Of a stretch of 64,000 nucleotides of DNA, positions 9,175 through 18,020 are shown piece after piece. Numbering within the stretch: the first letter of the stretch is position 1; every line of letters starts with the position of its first letter. The translations under genes were made by a program, and so were the position numbers. Source of the stretch: Pseudaminobacter sp040049255 (GTDB taxonomy: Bacteria > Pseudomonadota > Alphaproteobacteria > Rhizobiales > Rhizobiaceae); assembly GCF_040049255.1 (NCBI RefSeq), contig NZ_JBDZDR010000008.1, positions 1 to 64,000 of the forward strand, read 5' to 3'. A model generated the notes under the pieces. The model was not told the origin of the DNA and ran no database searches. It saw only the letters and a program-made list of their open reading frames with translations.

Positions 9175-9951
9175 CCAGTTGCGGACGTATTGGCTGTCGA
9201 GCGCGACGCGGAACTCGTAGTCGGCGCTATCCCTCGCGGTTACCTGCCACAGACCGGTGAGTCCCGGCCTGGTCTGCAGGTAATCTCCCACATGCTCCCC
9301 ATAGCGCGCCAATTCGTCGGCCACCACCGGCCGGGGACCCACGCAGCTCATCTCGCCGCGAAGGATGTTGAACAGCTGCGGCAGTTCGTCGATGCTGGAT
9401 TTCCGCAGCATCTGCCCCAGCAGGGTCACGCGCGGGTCGCGCCTGAGCTTTCTGCTGCGTTTCCATTCTTCTGCGGCCTCGGGATTGCGCGCGAGATGTT
9501 GGCGAAGCGCTTCGTCCGCGTTGGCCACCATGGATCGGAACTTGAAGCACTCGAATTGCTTGCCGCCGAAGCCGACCCGGCTGTGGCGGAACAGCGCCGG
9601 CTGCCCCGTCGTCAGCCTGATCAGCAGGACGGCCGCCAGCATGACCGGTGATGCCAGCATCAGCGCTGCCGCGGCGACGATCACATCCAGGACGCGCTTG
9701 GACAGCCCACCGAGCGGCTCCTGCGGGCAGATCACCGCCACGTCTTCGGCGGAGATACCATAGCTCTCGGCCACCAAGCCGCCGGCGCCGGGCCCGACCG
9801 TCAGAAGATAATCGTCGAACGGAACGCTGGCAGGCCATCCCATTTCGATGGGGGGCGGCGGGCTGAGCCAGGAAGCGGCCGTGTGACGCGAAAAAGAGCC
9901 TTTTTCGAGAGCATTCATCGTGGTTGCGCCGGAATGGGTTTTTGTTGTCAT
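9103..9951 (-). CDS. ExoY-like priming sugar transferase (bacterial sugar transferase family)
   Basis: A 282-residue membrane enzyme that transfers a sugar-1-phosphate from a UDP-sugar to undecaprenyl phosphate, the first step of repeat-unit assembly. One membrane helix lies near residues 86-110 (the segment VIVAAAALMLASPVMLAAVLL). The catalytic domain shows the family signatures FKFRSM, LRKSSIDELPQLFN, GEMSCVGPRPV and RPGLTGLWQV. The start at 9951 gives an extended Pro-rich N-terminus; an ATG at 9918 is possible and neither has a strong ribosome site. The 3' end overlaps the small membrane protein gene antisense. Galactose or glucose as first sugar is typical for ExoY relatives but not proven here. 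Confidence 0.9.
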   Translation of the reverse strand: MTTKTHSGATTMNALEKGSFSRHTAASWLSPPPPIEMGWPASVPFDDYLLTVGPGAGGLVAESYGISAEDVAVICPQEPLGGLSKRVLDVIVAAAALMLASPVMLAAVLLIRLTTGQPALFRHSRVGFGGKQFECFKFRSMVANADEALRQHLARNPEAAEEWKRSRKLRRDPRVTLLGQMLRKSSIDELPQLFNILRGEMSCVGPRPVVADELARYGEHVGDYLQTRPGLTGLWQVTARDSADYEFRVALDSQYVRNWSLWSDLVILARTVFAVMRFDRAS

Positions 9952-10066
9952 CCGCCAGTTTCCCAGCGTCCGGCGCTAGCCAGCAAGAAAGGCAAAGGAG
10001 GTAAGGGCGAAGAGCGGGATCGTCCCTCTAATCCTTAGGCATTAGCCGGCTTGCCGCATTGCGAGG

Positions 10067-11884
10067 TCACGCCCATGGGCCGATCCCCGCCGTATGCGTT
10101 GCCCTCGCAGAATCGTAGCTGGCGGGCCCGCTGGCGGAGCGCACGCGCACGTTAGTGAGCAGGACGCCGATGATCGGTGTCTTGCTGGCGTGCATGGATC
10201 GGGCCAGTTCACGCAGCGAATCCATGTGTGTCTTGCCCCATTCCGCGACCAGTATGATCCCATCGAGCGACAGGCTGTTTGCGCCCCTGCGGGAACCCGA
10301 TGCGAACGCCCGCTGGTTTGCGATGACGATGTCGTAGGCGTGCACTGCCGGTGGGAGTTGCCACCTCGTGCCCGCTGGCTTGCCGAATTCGGCGGCAAGG
10401 CCCGGCATGACGTCGAAGGAAATGTCCGGAGCGACAGTGACCTGCCTGATCGGCCGCTCGGCGGCGAATGCGGCCAGGCCCGTGGGTTCCCTGCCGTGGA
10501 TGTCGGCATCGAGCACCAGCGTACGCATCCCTCCCAGCGAATAAAGTGCTGCAAGATTAGCCACGATGACGCTTGAAGTCCTGCTCTGCGCCGTGGAAGC
10601 AACCCCCAGAAGCCTTACCGGATGCGCGGTATCGGCGAGGCTGACGGAATGCTTTATCCTTTTCAGCCCCTGGGTGAAGCGGGATCGAGGAGACCTGGTG
10701 ACCTCCCTGAATTGGGCATCGCTTTGCTTGCCGCCAAGCGCCGGAAGCTCGACGACGCAGTCCACGCCCAGCTCTTCCCTGATCTGGCGCGGTGTCCTGA
10801 CGGTCCGGTCAAGCGAATAGCGCCCGAAGGCCAGCATAACCCCCGCCGCGATGCCGGCGAGCGCTCCCAGAAACAGGGTAAGCTTCGGCCGCGGCGCACT
10901 TGGGTTGAGCGGCGGCGTCGCCGGCGTAATGACCCGCGCATCTGCAACCGGATAGGATTGCTGGCTCTCCGAATTCGTATAGGCCTGCAGAAAGCTCTCA
11001 TACATTTTCCTGTAGGTGTCTGCGGTGACTTCCAGCTCCTCGAGCGTGGTGCCCGGAACGTAATCCCCAACGCCCTGCCGATCATCACGCTGGAATTCGA
11101 CGCTGTAGTCATGCCTGGACCGGAATTCCTGCGCGATCTTCATTGCCGAGTTCATCCGGGTCCGAAGCTCCTGCAGCCGTCGTTCCAGCCACGCGCCGCC
11201 TTCCCTCGCAGCCGCTGCCTTGGTCTCGATCTGTTCGCGGACGAACGCGCTGGCAATGGAGTTCGCAACCCTGGACGCGGTGTCGGGATCGAGCGAGGTG
11301 AAGGCGAGACTGATGACGTAGGAAACGCCGACCCTGCGGACGTCTAGACCTTCCAGGAACCGGGTCATGGTGAGCCGGCTACGCTCGAAGTCCGTCATTT
11401 CGTTCCAACTGTCCTTGAAGGGATCCTGCGGAGCCTCCGTATAGAAACGGCCGATGCCCGCGGCCGAGTCGACAAAGGCAGCAATGTCGAGAAGGCGTTC
11501 CCGCAGTGAGGGGCTGCTTGAGCGGTTGAATTCGAGCTCTCCTGTCAGCTTGAGCTCATCGATGACCATTGCCGCAATCTTTTCCGATTGCATGACGGCT
11601 ATCTGGCTTTCGATCCGCGCCGTGTCCAACGAGAGGTTCACCTCCGCAGGCTGCTGCAGAATGTGGGGAACCCGCGGTTCGATGAGGATTTGCGCGGTTG
11701 CGGTGAAGCGGGAAGGCGACGTCACATTATAAAGCCACGCAAGCAGCAGCCCCGCAGCCACAAATGCCGAGATGGACCGCCAGTACAGCTTCAGGAAATA
11801 GATGATGTCGGCGAGGCCGATGAATTCGTGTTCATCCGAGCTGTGTTTGCCGACATGCGACCAGCGATCCGTAAAGCGCTCCAT
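10067..11884 (-). CDS. Wzz/ExoP-like chain-length protein with degenerate tyrosine-kinase domain
   Basis: A 605-residue polysaccharide co-polymerase. Two membrane helices (about 37-53 and 335-353) flank a periplasmic Wzz region with coiled coils (about 205-310). The second helix is preceded by the usual Pro-rich motif (PPLNPSAPRPK). A cytoplasmic BY-kinase-like domain covers 425-585. Its Walker A position reads GVASTAQSRTSS, lacking the Gly-Lys of a working P-loop (Ser434, Arg435). The Walker A-prime motif LVLDADIHG is kept, and there is no C-terminal tyrosine cluster. It therefore probably controls chain length without kinase activity. The ATG at 11884 has GGAGG four bases upstream; the longer open frame upstream is not coding. 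An intact homologue lies at 60174-62477. Confidence 0.9.
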   Translation of the reverse strand: MERFTDRWSHVGKHSSDEHEFIGLADIIYFLKLYWRSISAFVAAGLLLAWLYNVTSPSRFTATAQILIEPRVPHILQQPAEVNLSLDTARIESQIAVMQSEKIAAMVIDELKLTGELEFNRSSSPSLRERLLDIAAFVDSAAGIGRFYTEAPQDPFKDSWNEMTDFERSRLTMTRFLEGLDVRRVGVSYVISLAFTSLDPDTASRVANSIASAFVREQIETKAAAAREGGAWLERRLQELRTRMNSAMKIAQEFRSRHDYSVEFQRDDRQGVGDYVPGTTLEELEVTADTYRKMYESFLQAYTNSESQQSYPVADARVITPATPPLNPSAPRPKLTLFLGALAGIAAGVMLAFGRYSLDRTVRTPRQIREELGVDCVVELPALGGKQSDAQFREVTRSPRSRFTQGLKRIKHSVSLADTAHPVRLLGVASTAQSRTSSVIVANLAALYSLGGMRTLVLDADIHGREPTGLAAFAAERPIRQVTVAPDISFDVMPGLAAEFGKPAGTRWQLPPAVHAYDIVIANQRAFASGSRRGANSLSLDGIILVAEWGKTHMDSLRELARSMHASKTPIIGVLLTNVRVRSASGPASYDSARATHTAGIGPWA

Positions 11885-12396
11885 TGAGCCTCCAACCCTT
11901 GTGCCCGTGTTGACGCTGGCGATCCGCGCACCAGAAACCCGGCGTTTCCATTTCATCCGCTTGTTGGATTGGGGGACGTTCGGACACTGGTGAATGCGAG
12001 GACGGCATGTGCCGAGCGCCTTCGATTGTTCTGGACGGGCTGCCAAATCGCGCCGATGATAGAAAATTGCGCAGGCGAATATGAGCCAGCCTTTTGAATG
12101 CGTCTTTGCTCGAAAGGATGACGCCGCCTCACCCGGACGAGTTCGGTGGAAGATTTCCACGGCGGGATGCGCCAGCGGGACGGGCAACAGCTGTGTCGGG
12201 CCGGTGCACGGCCATCTTGATCCCGCCGAAATGGCGCAGGTGTCGCGGTCACGCTCCGGCGCGCGATCATGCACGCCAATAGGCCAGAGCGGCCGCCGAA
12301 AGGGGTAGCGGTCGGCTCCCCTGAACGGATGGGTTGTCTCGCGTGTGGCAGCTGCCCGAAATGTACGCGTCGCAGCAAAGCAACGAGACTAACCGC
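11885..12396. other. Divergent intergenic region
   Basis: This 512-base gap separates the Wzz-like gene from the divergent glycoside hydrolase gene and should hold both promoters. No convincing coding frame is present. It contains a 15-base inverted repeat GTGGAA-GAT-TTCCAC at 12146-12160, a candidate protein-binding site, and a smaller dyad (GGCCG..CGGCC) around 12200-12214. No known consensus was matched. Confidence 0.4.
12146..12160. promoter_or_regulatory. Perfect 6-base-arm inverted repeat, possible operator
   Basis: GTGGAA and TTCCAC are separated by GAT in the divergent gap between the Wzz-like gene and the secreted hydrolase gene. The size and spacing fit a dimeric regulator. The binding protein is unknown. 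Confidence 0.25.
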
Positions 12397-13815
12397 ATGT
12401 TCATTCGCCCGGCATTCGGTACGGCACTCTTCCTTCTGGCCATGACCTCGGTTGCATCCTCCGACCTGCTATGGGGCGTCAACGGCCATCCGATCAACGC
12501 CTATGACGGCGTCCGGATCGGCCTCCAGCTCGACTATCTCAAGGACCTCGGCGCGCGATCCTACCGGGTCAACATCTCCTATGAGGAGGGCGCGAGCGTG
12601 CTGGCCTCTCTCGTGGAAGAAGGAAAAAAGCGGGGTGTCGCCATCCTGCCGGTCATTACGCCGGGCGGGATAGACCTGGACAAGCAAAGCCCTGAGGAAC
12701 TGTACGACAGGGCAAAGAAGCTCGCGGTTTCGCTGGGCTCCCGCTTCAAGAACGACATTCGCGTATGGGAACTCGGGAACGAGATGGAGAACTACGCCAT
12801 CATCAACCCGTGCGAAACGCGCGATGACGGCACGCAGTATCCTTGCGAGTGGGGCCCCGCGGGAGGCACTTCTCCGCTCGATTATTTCGGGCCGCGCTGG
12901 CGCAAGGCAAGTGCCGTCCTCAAGGGTCTCTCGGATGGCATGACCGAAGTGGATCCGACGCTGCGCAAGGCGATGGGCACGGCCGGATGGGGGCACCTCG
13001 GCGCCTTCGAACGCATGAAGGATGACGGCATCAAATGGGATATCTCGGTCTGGCACATGTATGGCGAAGACCCTGAATGGGCATTCAAGGAGTTGTCCCG
13101 ATACGGCCATCCCATCTGGGTCACCGAGTTCAACAATCCCTACGGCAGCCAGAACGGCGAACAGCAGCAATCAGAGGGATTGCGCCGCGACATGCAGCGC
13201 CTTCGGCAGCTGCAGGGCAAATATCGCGTTGAAGCGGCTTTCATCTATGAACTTCTCGACGAGACATACTGGGCTCCCAGCTTCGAGGCCGAGATGGGGC
13301 TGGTCCGGCTGCTGCCGACAGGCGAGGGTGGCTGGGCCGTGGGCGAGCCGAAGCCGGCCTATGACACAGTAAGGGAGTTGATCCTCGGACCGCGCCCGCC
13401 GCTTTCGCCGCGCCGCGACTGCGACCTTGCCGAAATCGGAGCCGCTGCTTCCGGTACGGCGCGCCAGGCTGCCTTCGCCTATTGCCTTCTTCTGGGCCGT
13501 AACGCTGATGCGGACGGCATCGAAAGATGGTCGGCCGCGGCCAGCAAGGGCGAGGCCGACTTGCCCGACATGCTGGTATCGATGTTGAGATCCGAAGAGT
13601 TCACCGGTCTTTACCCGGTCTACGCACTGACGGACCGCGCCTATGTCCAATTTCTGTTCCGCCTGCTTCTCGAGCGCGAAGCCGACGGCGATGGTCTCGA
13701 AGCCTACGCCAGACAGTTAAGGAATGGCTCCATGACGCGGGAAGCCGTGGCAAATGCAATCGTGCGATCCAGCGAGTTCCGCGAGAGGCACGGCCAGATC
13801 TTCGAGGATGGCTAG
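12397..13815 (+). CDS. Secreted clan GH-A glycoside hydrolase with two DUF4214 repeats
   Basis: A 472-residue exported enzyme expected to cleave glycosidic bonds, perhaps trimming the polysaccharide made by this locus. A signal peptide covers about residues 1-22 (FGTALFLLAMTSVASS). The TIM-barrel domain (about 25-330) resembles GH5/GH39 enzymes. The acid/base is Glu129 in WELGNEMEN and the nucleophile is Glu244 in IWVTEFNNP. Two DUF4214 units follow (about 355-405 and 412-465), each with the pattern LLLxRxADxDGxxxW/Y and a terminal S-E-F. DUF4214 occurs in secreted and surface proteins. In-frame starts at 12334 (TTG) and 12361 (ATG) also exist; 12397 gives the cleanest signal peptide. The substrate is unknown. 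Confidence 0.83.
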   Translation: MFIRPAFGTALFLLAMTSVASSDLLWGVNGHPINAYDGVRIGLQLDYLKDLGARSYRVNISYEEGASVLASLVEEGKKRGVAILPVITPGGIDLDKQSPEELYDRAKKLAVSLGSRFKNDIRVWELGNEMENYAIINPCETRDDGTQYPCEWGPAGGTSPLDYFGPRWRKASAVLKGLSDGMTEVDPTLRKAMGTAGWGHLGAFERMKDDGIKWDISVWHMYGEDPEWAFKELSRYGHPIWVTEFNNPYGSQNGEQQQSEGLRRDMQRLRQLQGKYRVEAAFIYELLDETYWAPSFEAEMGLVRLLPTGEGGWAVGEPKPAYDTVRELILGPRPPLSPRRDCDLAEIGAAASGTARQAAFAYCLLLGRNADADGIERWSAAASKGEADLPDMLVSMLRSEEFTGLYPVYALTDRAYVQFLFRLLLEREADGDGLEAYARQLRNGSMTREAVANAIVRSSEFRERHGQIFEDG

Positions 13816-14108
13816 GTCTTGGCTGTCGATATCAGGGAGGCTCGGCCCAGTTGAGCGAATATCTCCCTCGGTATGACGGGCGCATACAGATAAGCCGTTT
13901 GCATTAGCGGCATCGGTCTCATGTTCAAGTTGAAGGCAATTCATCCAGGCGCAATCAATTGAAAGAACATGGCAGCGTGTGGGGTTGTGAGGGCTAGCTG
14001 CGGTCATCAAGGTTCTCGCACGGAAGCAACAGCTTGGCTTCCGGCGACAGCCAGGTACGCCTTGGCGCGCACCCCGGATTCCCATTAACTCCCCGGAAGG
14101 TGCGTCGT
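13816..14108. other. Intergenic region without a recognisable gene
   Basis: This 293-base gap lies between the hydrolase and the GT25 gene. A 6-base stem (GGAAGC/GCTTCC) occurs at about 14021-14041. A ribosome site, GGAAGG, lies eight bases before the GT25 start. No coding frame or known motif was seen. Confidence 0.3.
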
Positions 14109-14942
14109 ATGAATTTTCAAGATGCAATGCGCTACAGGTTGCCGGACGATGGCGAGATGAGGATTGCCGTGAGCGTAATCAGCCTTTCGTCGGCATCCGA
14201 ACGCAGATCGACCACGTCAGCCATGTTGAAAGGGCAGGGCCTGGCATGGTCCTTTTTCGACGCGCACACTTCGGTCGATTGCGAGGGATTGCACTATGAT
14301 GAAGGCATTGCCAGGCGATGCTTTGGCCGCGCCCTGACGATGCCGGAAAAAGCGTGCTATTCCAGCCACTATGCCGTCTGGAAGGCTTTCCTCGAGCAGG
14401 GCCAGAGCGACTACCTCCTGGTCCTTGAAGACGACCTCATCATCGACCTGGACTTTCCACTGCCGCGGTTCGTAGCCTTCTGCCGCGTGTTTGGCATCGA
14501 CTACGTTCGCCTTTTTGGGAAGCATTTTGCACCGGCGGCGCGCCTCGGCTTCTTTTTCGACCGCTCGTTGGTGCGCTTCACCACCAGCCCTGCCGGAACG
14601 CAGGCTTATCTGCTCTCCGTCGAGGGTGCGCGACGTCTCGTAGAAAGCTGCCGATCGCTGAACATGGCAATTGACCTGGCCATGGATCGCTTCTGGGACA
14701 CGGGTCTGCCGCTCTATTCGATCTTTCCGTATCCGGTGATCGAACGGTTCGTGCCGACGCAAATTCCCATACCAGATGCAGGCGTCCCACTGTCCAAGGG
14801 CGAACAATGGGATTACAACTTTCGGCGCTCTATCAACAAAGTCCGCAAGATCCGCGCAAACAGCAAGTTGGTGCGCGCCGACGCCCGCATGAGGTCGGCA
14901 GTGCCTTGCTTCCATCAGATCGTGGGTGGCGTCGAACGCTAG
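14109..14942 (+). CDS. Glycosyltransferase family 25 (LPS-type)
   Basis: A 277-residue enzyme of the GT25 family, which includes beta-galactosyltransferases of lipopolysaccharide synthesis. The fold starts at IAVSVISLSSASERR. The conserved GT25 features are the MPEKACYSSHYAVWKAFLEQG block and the LLVLEDDLIID acidic motif around residues 106-118. A PAGTQAYLLSVEGARRLV segment follows. The ATG at 14109 has GGAAGG upstream and was preferred to a longer frame. The next gene is on the opposite strand and convergent. It stands alone as a transcription unit between hydrolase and CDP-sugar genes. Donor and acceptor are unknown. Confidence 0.85.
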   Translation: MNFQDAMRYRLPDDGEMRIAVSVISLSSASERRSTTSAMLKGQGLAWSFFDAHTSVDCEGLHYDEGIARRCFGRALTMPEKACYSSHYAVWKAFLEQGQSDYLLVLEDDLIIDLDFPLPRFVAFCRVFGIDYVRLFGKHFAPAARLGFFFDRSLVRFTTSPAGTQAYLLSVEGARRLVESCRSLNMAIDLAMDRFWDTGLPLYSIFPYPVIERFVPTQIPIPDAGVPLSKGEQWDYNFRRSINKVRKIRANSKLVRADARMRSAVPCFHQIVGGVER

Positions 14943-15024
14943 TTGCAAGGCGGGCCGGCTGGATCGCGCTTTCCGGGGCCTGTCGGCTTGTGAACGAAGC
15001 GGGGCCATCGGGTCGGGTGGCGCG

Positions 15025-15681
15025 CTACAGCAGCATGCCCTTCCTGACGACGAACGCTTCGGCGTAGGATTCCGCAGCCCTGCATTCCATCCCCCGCAGG
15101 CGAGCCAGCCCCGTGAACGTTTCCGGGTCGAACCAGTCCTTTGTGCCTTGCTGGGAAGCGAAATGCGCGTGCAGCAGTTCCACCTTTCGCTCGAGCGCGG
15201 CCTTGGGCAGGGGAACGTACATATTGGGGCGGCCAAAATCCCCGTCCCATTTGGGGATCTCGTATTCGAACACGAGATGGTCGCGAAAGACATTCCAGGT
15301 GAGCTGATTGACCTCGCGATGGTCCTGGTGCGCGTCGTGCCTCGCATGCGTGAACACGATATCAGGCGCGACGCGCCTGCGCAGGTCGAGCAGCCATTCC
15401 TTGATCCCGCGCCGCTGGTCGGGGAAATGGCTGTCCTCGAACTCCGCGACCTCGACGCAGGCCTCATGCGCGCCTTCCAGGAAGGCGGCCGCTGACGAGC
15501 GCGCTTCGTCCGCGCGCCGGGGATCGGCGCTCAGCACGCACCAATGTGCGTTCAGCCGGACGCCGGAGGCGATCAGCTTGATGATCGTGCCCCCGGCGCC
15601 GATTTCGATGTCGTCGGAATGGGCGCCGAGACAAAGGACGGAAAGCGTCTCTCCCGGGCGCGCAAGGCCAAGTCCCTTCAC
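15025..15681 (-). CDS. PIG-L family N-deacetylase
   Basis: A 218-residue zinc-dependent deacetylase of the LmbE/PIG-L family, which removes acetyl groups from N-acetylated sugars or sugar conjugates. The first zinc motif is GAHSDDIEIG (His21, Asp23, Asp24), where Ser replaces the usual Pro. The second is HARHDAHQDHRE with His118 and His121. I chose the GTG at 15681 because it overlaps the TGA stop of the cytidylyltransferase gene (GTGA) and has GAAGG upstream. That points to translational coupling and last place in a three-gene operon. Context predicts an activated or lipid-linked amino sugar as substrate; this is inference. Confidence 0.87.
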   Translation of the reverse strand: MKGLGLARPGETLSVLCLGAHSDDIEIGAGGTIIKLIASGVRLNAHWCVLSADPRRADEARSSAAAFLEGAHEACVEVAEFEDSHFPDQRRGIKEWLLDLRRRVAPDIVFTHARHDAHQDHREVNQLTWNVFRDHLVFEYEIPKWDGDFGRPNMYVPLPKAALERKVELLHAHFASQQGTKDWFDPETFTGLARLRGMECRAAESYAEAFVVRKGMLL

Positions 15682-16493
15682 GACGCAGCCTTCAGAATGT
15701 CGCGCCGCGCCCTTTCGGCGCTGACCGTGGCGTTCCATGGCATGTCGCCGTTTTCCACCATGTCCTCCAGCGCCTGCCAGTCACGCAACGTGTCCATCGA
15801 GCGCCAGAAACCCTCGTGCTTGTAGGCCATCAACTGGTTGTCGGCGATCAGGCGGTTGAACGGCTCGAGCACCAGTTCCTCGCCTTCGCGCATGTAATCG
15901 AACACCTGCGGTCGGAAGATGAAGTAACCGCCATTGATCCAGATTTCGGATGTTTCGGTGGTGCGGAACTGGCGCACGCGGCCGTCCTGGTCGATATCGG
16001 CGATGTGATAGGAGAGCGGCGCCCGCACCGCGAGGAAGCAGGCAGTCTTTCCGCTGGCCTCGAACCTTGCGATCATCTCGTCCAAATTCACATCGGTAAG
16101 GCCGTCGCTGTAATTGGCGAGGAACATCCGTTCGTTCTTCACGTGGTCCCGCGCGGCCCAGAGGCGCTCGCCGATGTTGCGCCAGATGCCGGTGTCGAGC
16201 AGCGTCACGCGCCAGTCCTTCCCCGGGTCGCCTAGAAGCTGGACATCCTTCCCGCCGCCGGAAACCACGCAATCGGCAAATGTCTGCGGCTTGGTGTTCA
16301 GGAAGAAGTCCTTGATCACATTGCCCTTGTAGCCAAGGCACAGCACGAAGTCGTCGTGCCCGTAGTCGCTGTACCACTGCATGACATGCCGCATTATCGG
16401 CTGTTGCCCGAGCGGGATCATCGGCTTGGGCACGCTCTCGGAATATTCGCGTATACGGGTTCCTTTCCCGCCGCAGAAAAGGACGACCTTCAT
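15678..16493 (-). CDS. rfbF: Glucose-1-phosphate cytidylyltransferase
   Basis: A 271-residue nucleotidyltransferase making CDP-glucose from CTP and glucose-1-phosphate, the entry to CDP-linked deoxy and branched sugars. The N-terminus KVVLFCGGKGTRIREYSESVPKPM is the characteristic signature of this subfamily (GGKGTR, then PKPM). A conserved NYSDGLTDVNL segment and the INGGYFIF motif follow. Its ATG overlaps the TGA of the upstream methyltransferase gene (ATGA) and its stop overlaps the start of the deacetylase gene. No CDP-glucose 4,6-dehydratase gene is seen in the window, so that step must come from elsewhere or from a broad-specificity enzyme. Confidence 0.92.
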   Translation of the reverse strand: MKVVLFCGGKGTRIREYSESVPKPMIPLGQQPIMRHVMQWYSDYGHDDFVLCLGYKGNVIKDFFLNTKPQTFADCVVSGGGKDVQLLGDPGKDWRVTLLDTGIWRNIGERLWAARDHVKNERMFLANYSDGLTDVNLDEMIARFEASGKTACFLAVRAPLSYHIADIDQDGRVRQFRTTETSEIWINGGYFIFRPQVFDYMREGEELVLEPFNRLIADNQLMAYKHEGFWRSMDTLRDWQALEDMVENGDMPWNATVSAERARRDILKAAS

Positions 16494-17785
16494 CTGGCTA
16501 CCTCCGCTGGATCGATGATGGTGACGAATGGAATCGGCACGATGAACCTGGCACCCCACGCGGATGCATGGCGCATCTGCCTGATGATCTCGTCCTGGAT
16601 GTTCCACGGCAGGATGAGAATGTAGTCCGGCTTCGCCTCGTCGATGGCTTCGACGGGGCGGATGGGAATGTGCATTCCCGGTGTGAAGCGGCCGTGCTTG
16701 TAGGGATTGCGATCGACGGTGAAGTCGAGAAAATCGGTCCCGATCGCGCAGTAGTTCAGCAGCGTGTTGCCCTTGCCTGGCGCGCCATAGCCGCAAATCC
16801 GCTTGCCCTCGTTCTTCGCGGCGATCAGGAATGCCAGCAGGTCGCGCTTGGCGCGCTGCGCCTTGTAGCCGAAGGAGGCGTAGGTGGCGATGTCGGTCAG
16901 GCCATGCCGTTTCTCGCGCTCGATAAGCTGGCTCACCCGGGGGGCCGGCGCGACGCCGTTGCCGTCGTGAACGAGATAGACGCGCAGCGAGCCGCCATGG
17001 GTGGGCAGTTCCTCGACATCGATCAGCTTGAGCCCGTGCCGCTTCGCCATCCTGTCGATGGTCAGAAGCGAGAAGTAGGAAAAGTGCTCGTGATAGATGG
17101 TGTCGAACTGGCCTTCGGCGATGAGCTTTTCGGTGTGCGGGAATTCGAGAGTGATGACCCCTTCCGGCTTCAGCAGGATCTTCATGCCGGCGACGAAGCT
17201 GTTGAGGTCCGGCACCTGCGCCAGCACATTGTTGCCGATGATGAGATCGGCCCTGACGCCTTCCGCAACCAGCCGGTTCGCAAGCGGCACGCCGAAGAAC
17301 TCCACCCGCGTCGGTATGCCCTTGTCGATCGCCACGCGTGCGACATTCGCCGCCGGCTCTATGCCGAGCACCTGCACTCCCAGCGGCAGGAAATGCTGGA
17401 GCAGATAGCCGTCGTTGCTTGCAAGCTCCACCGCCAGGCTGTCCGGGCCCAGTTTCAACCGCTCGGTGATCGAGGCGCAGTAGGCTTTGGCGTGCGCGAC
17501 CCAGCTTGCCGAATAGGACGAGAAATAAGCGTATTCGGAAAAGATCGCCGATGGGCTGACATACTCCTTGAGCTGCACCAGGAAGCACGTATCGCAGACC
17601 AGGGCGTGGAGCGGGTAGTATTCCTCCATCTGGTCGATCTGGTGGGCTTGAAGGAAATTCTCGCAGGGCGGCGACATGCCGAGATCGACGAAGGTGTGCT
17701 TCAGCCGCGCGCCGCACAGCCGGCAGCCGGCCTCCGGGGCAGCAGTGTCGCGGGAACGAACCTTGTCGAATGTCTGTATGTTCAT
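16490..17785 (-). CDS. Nucleotide-sugar C-methyltransferase (TylC3/NovU type)
   Basis: A 431-residue SAM-dependent C-methyltransferase that would methylate a 4-keto-6-deoxy nucleotide sugar, normally at C3. The N-terminal zinc site uses Cys21, Cys24, Cys64 and Cys67 (CRLCG and CDTC). The SAM motif is VELASNDGYLL (about 119-129). The catalytic block YHEHFSYFSL (231-240) carries the family His/Tyr residues. The C-terminal Rossmann-like domain has GYGAPGKGNTLLNY. The ATG at 17785 has GGAG upstream; the extra 22 codons in the open frame are unlikely. It heads the methyltransferase-rfbF-deacetylase operon, so a CDP-linked branched sugar is the likely substrate. A longer frameshifted frame across this region is an artefact. 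Confidence 0.9.
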   Translation of the reverse strand: MNIQTFDKVRSRDTAAPEAGCRLCGARLKHTFVDLGMSPPCENFLQAHQIDQMEEYYPLHALVCDTCFLVQLKEYVSPSAIFSEYAYFSSYSASWVAHAKAYCASITERLKLGPDSLAVELASNDGYLLQHFLPLGVQVLGIEPAANVARVAIDKGIPTRVEFFGVPLANRLVAEGVRADLIIGNNVLAQVPDLNSFVAGMKILLKPEGVITLEFPHTEKLIAEGQFDTIYHEHFSYFSLLTIDRMAKRHGLKLIDVEELPTHGGSLRVYLVHDGNGVAPAPRVSQLIEREKRHGLTDIATYASFGYKAQRAKRDLLAFLIAAKNEGKRICGYGAPGKGNTLLNYCAIGTDFLDFTVDRNPYKHGRFTPGMHIPIRPVEAIDEAKPDYILILPWNIQDEIIRQMRHASAWGARFIVPIPFVTIIDPAEVAR

Positions 17786-18020
17786 CCTGAACTCCGGTCG
17801 CGCGAGGCTTGTTGGCCGGAACAGTCTAGGAGGGTGGAATCTCTCCTTCACTCTGCCAATCCGATGGCACCCGCCATACGAATGGGGAGGAAAAATCGGG
17901 CCGGTTCTACCCTTTAGGTTGAAGGTCGCTCATGCTTAGGAGGCTCTTCCGGTCTCGGGCGCGAATGCGACAAGTTTCAGGACTGGCTCATTCCCAATCC
18001 GGCTTGATTGCGAGGCGACA

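Noticed and set aside
15678..17717. 679-codon minus-strand frame across the methyltransferase and rfbF genes
   Set aside because: Only its downstream part is real (RfbF from 16493). The upstream part is an out-of-frame reading of the methyltransferase gene, with Arg/Gly/Pro-rich nonsense and no domain.
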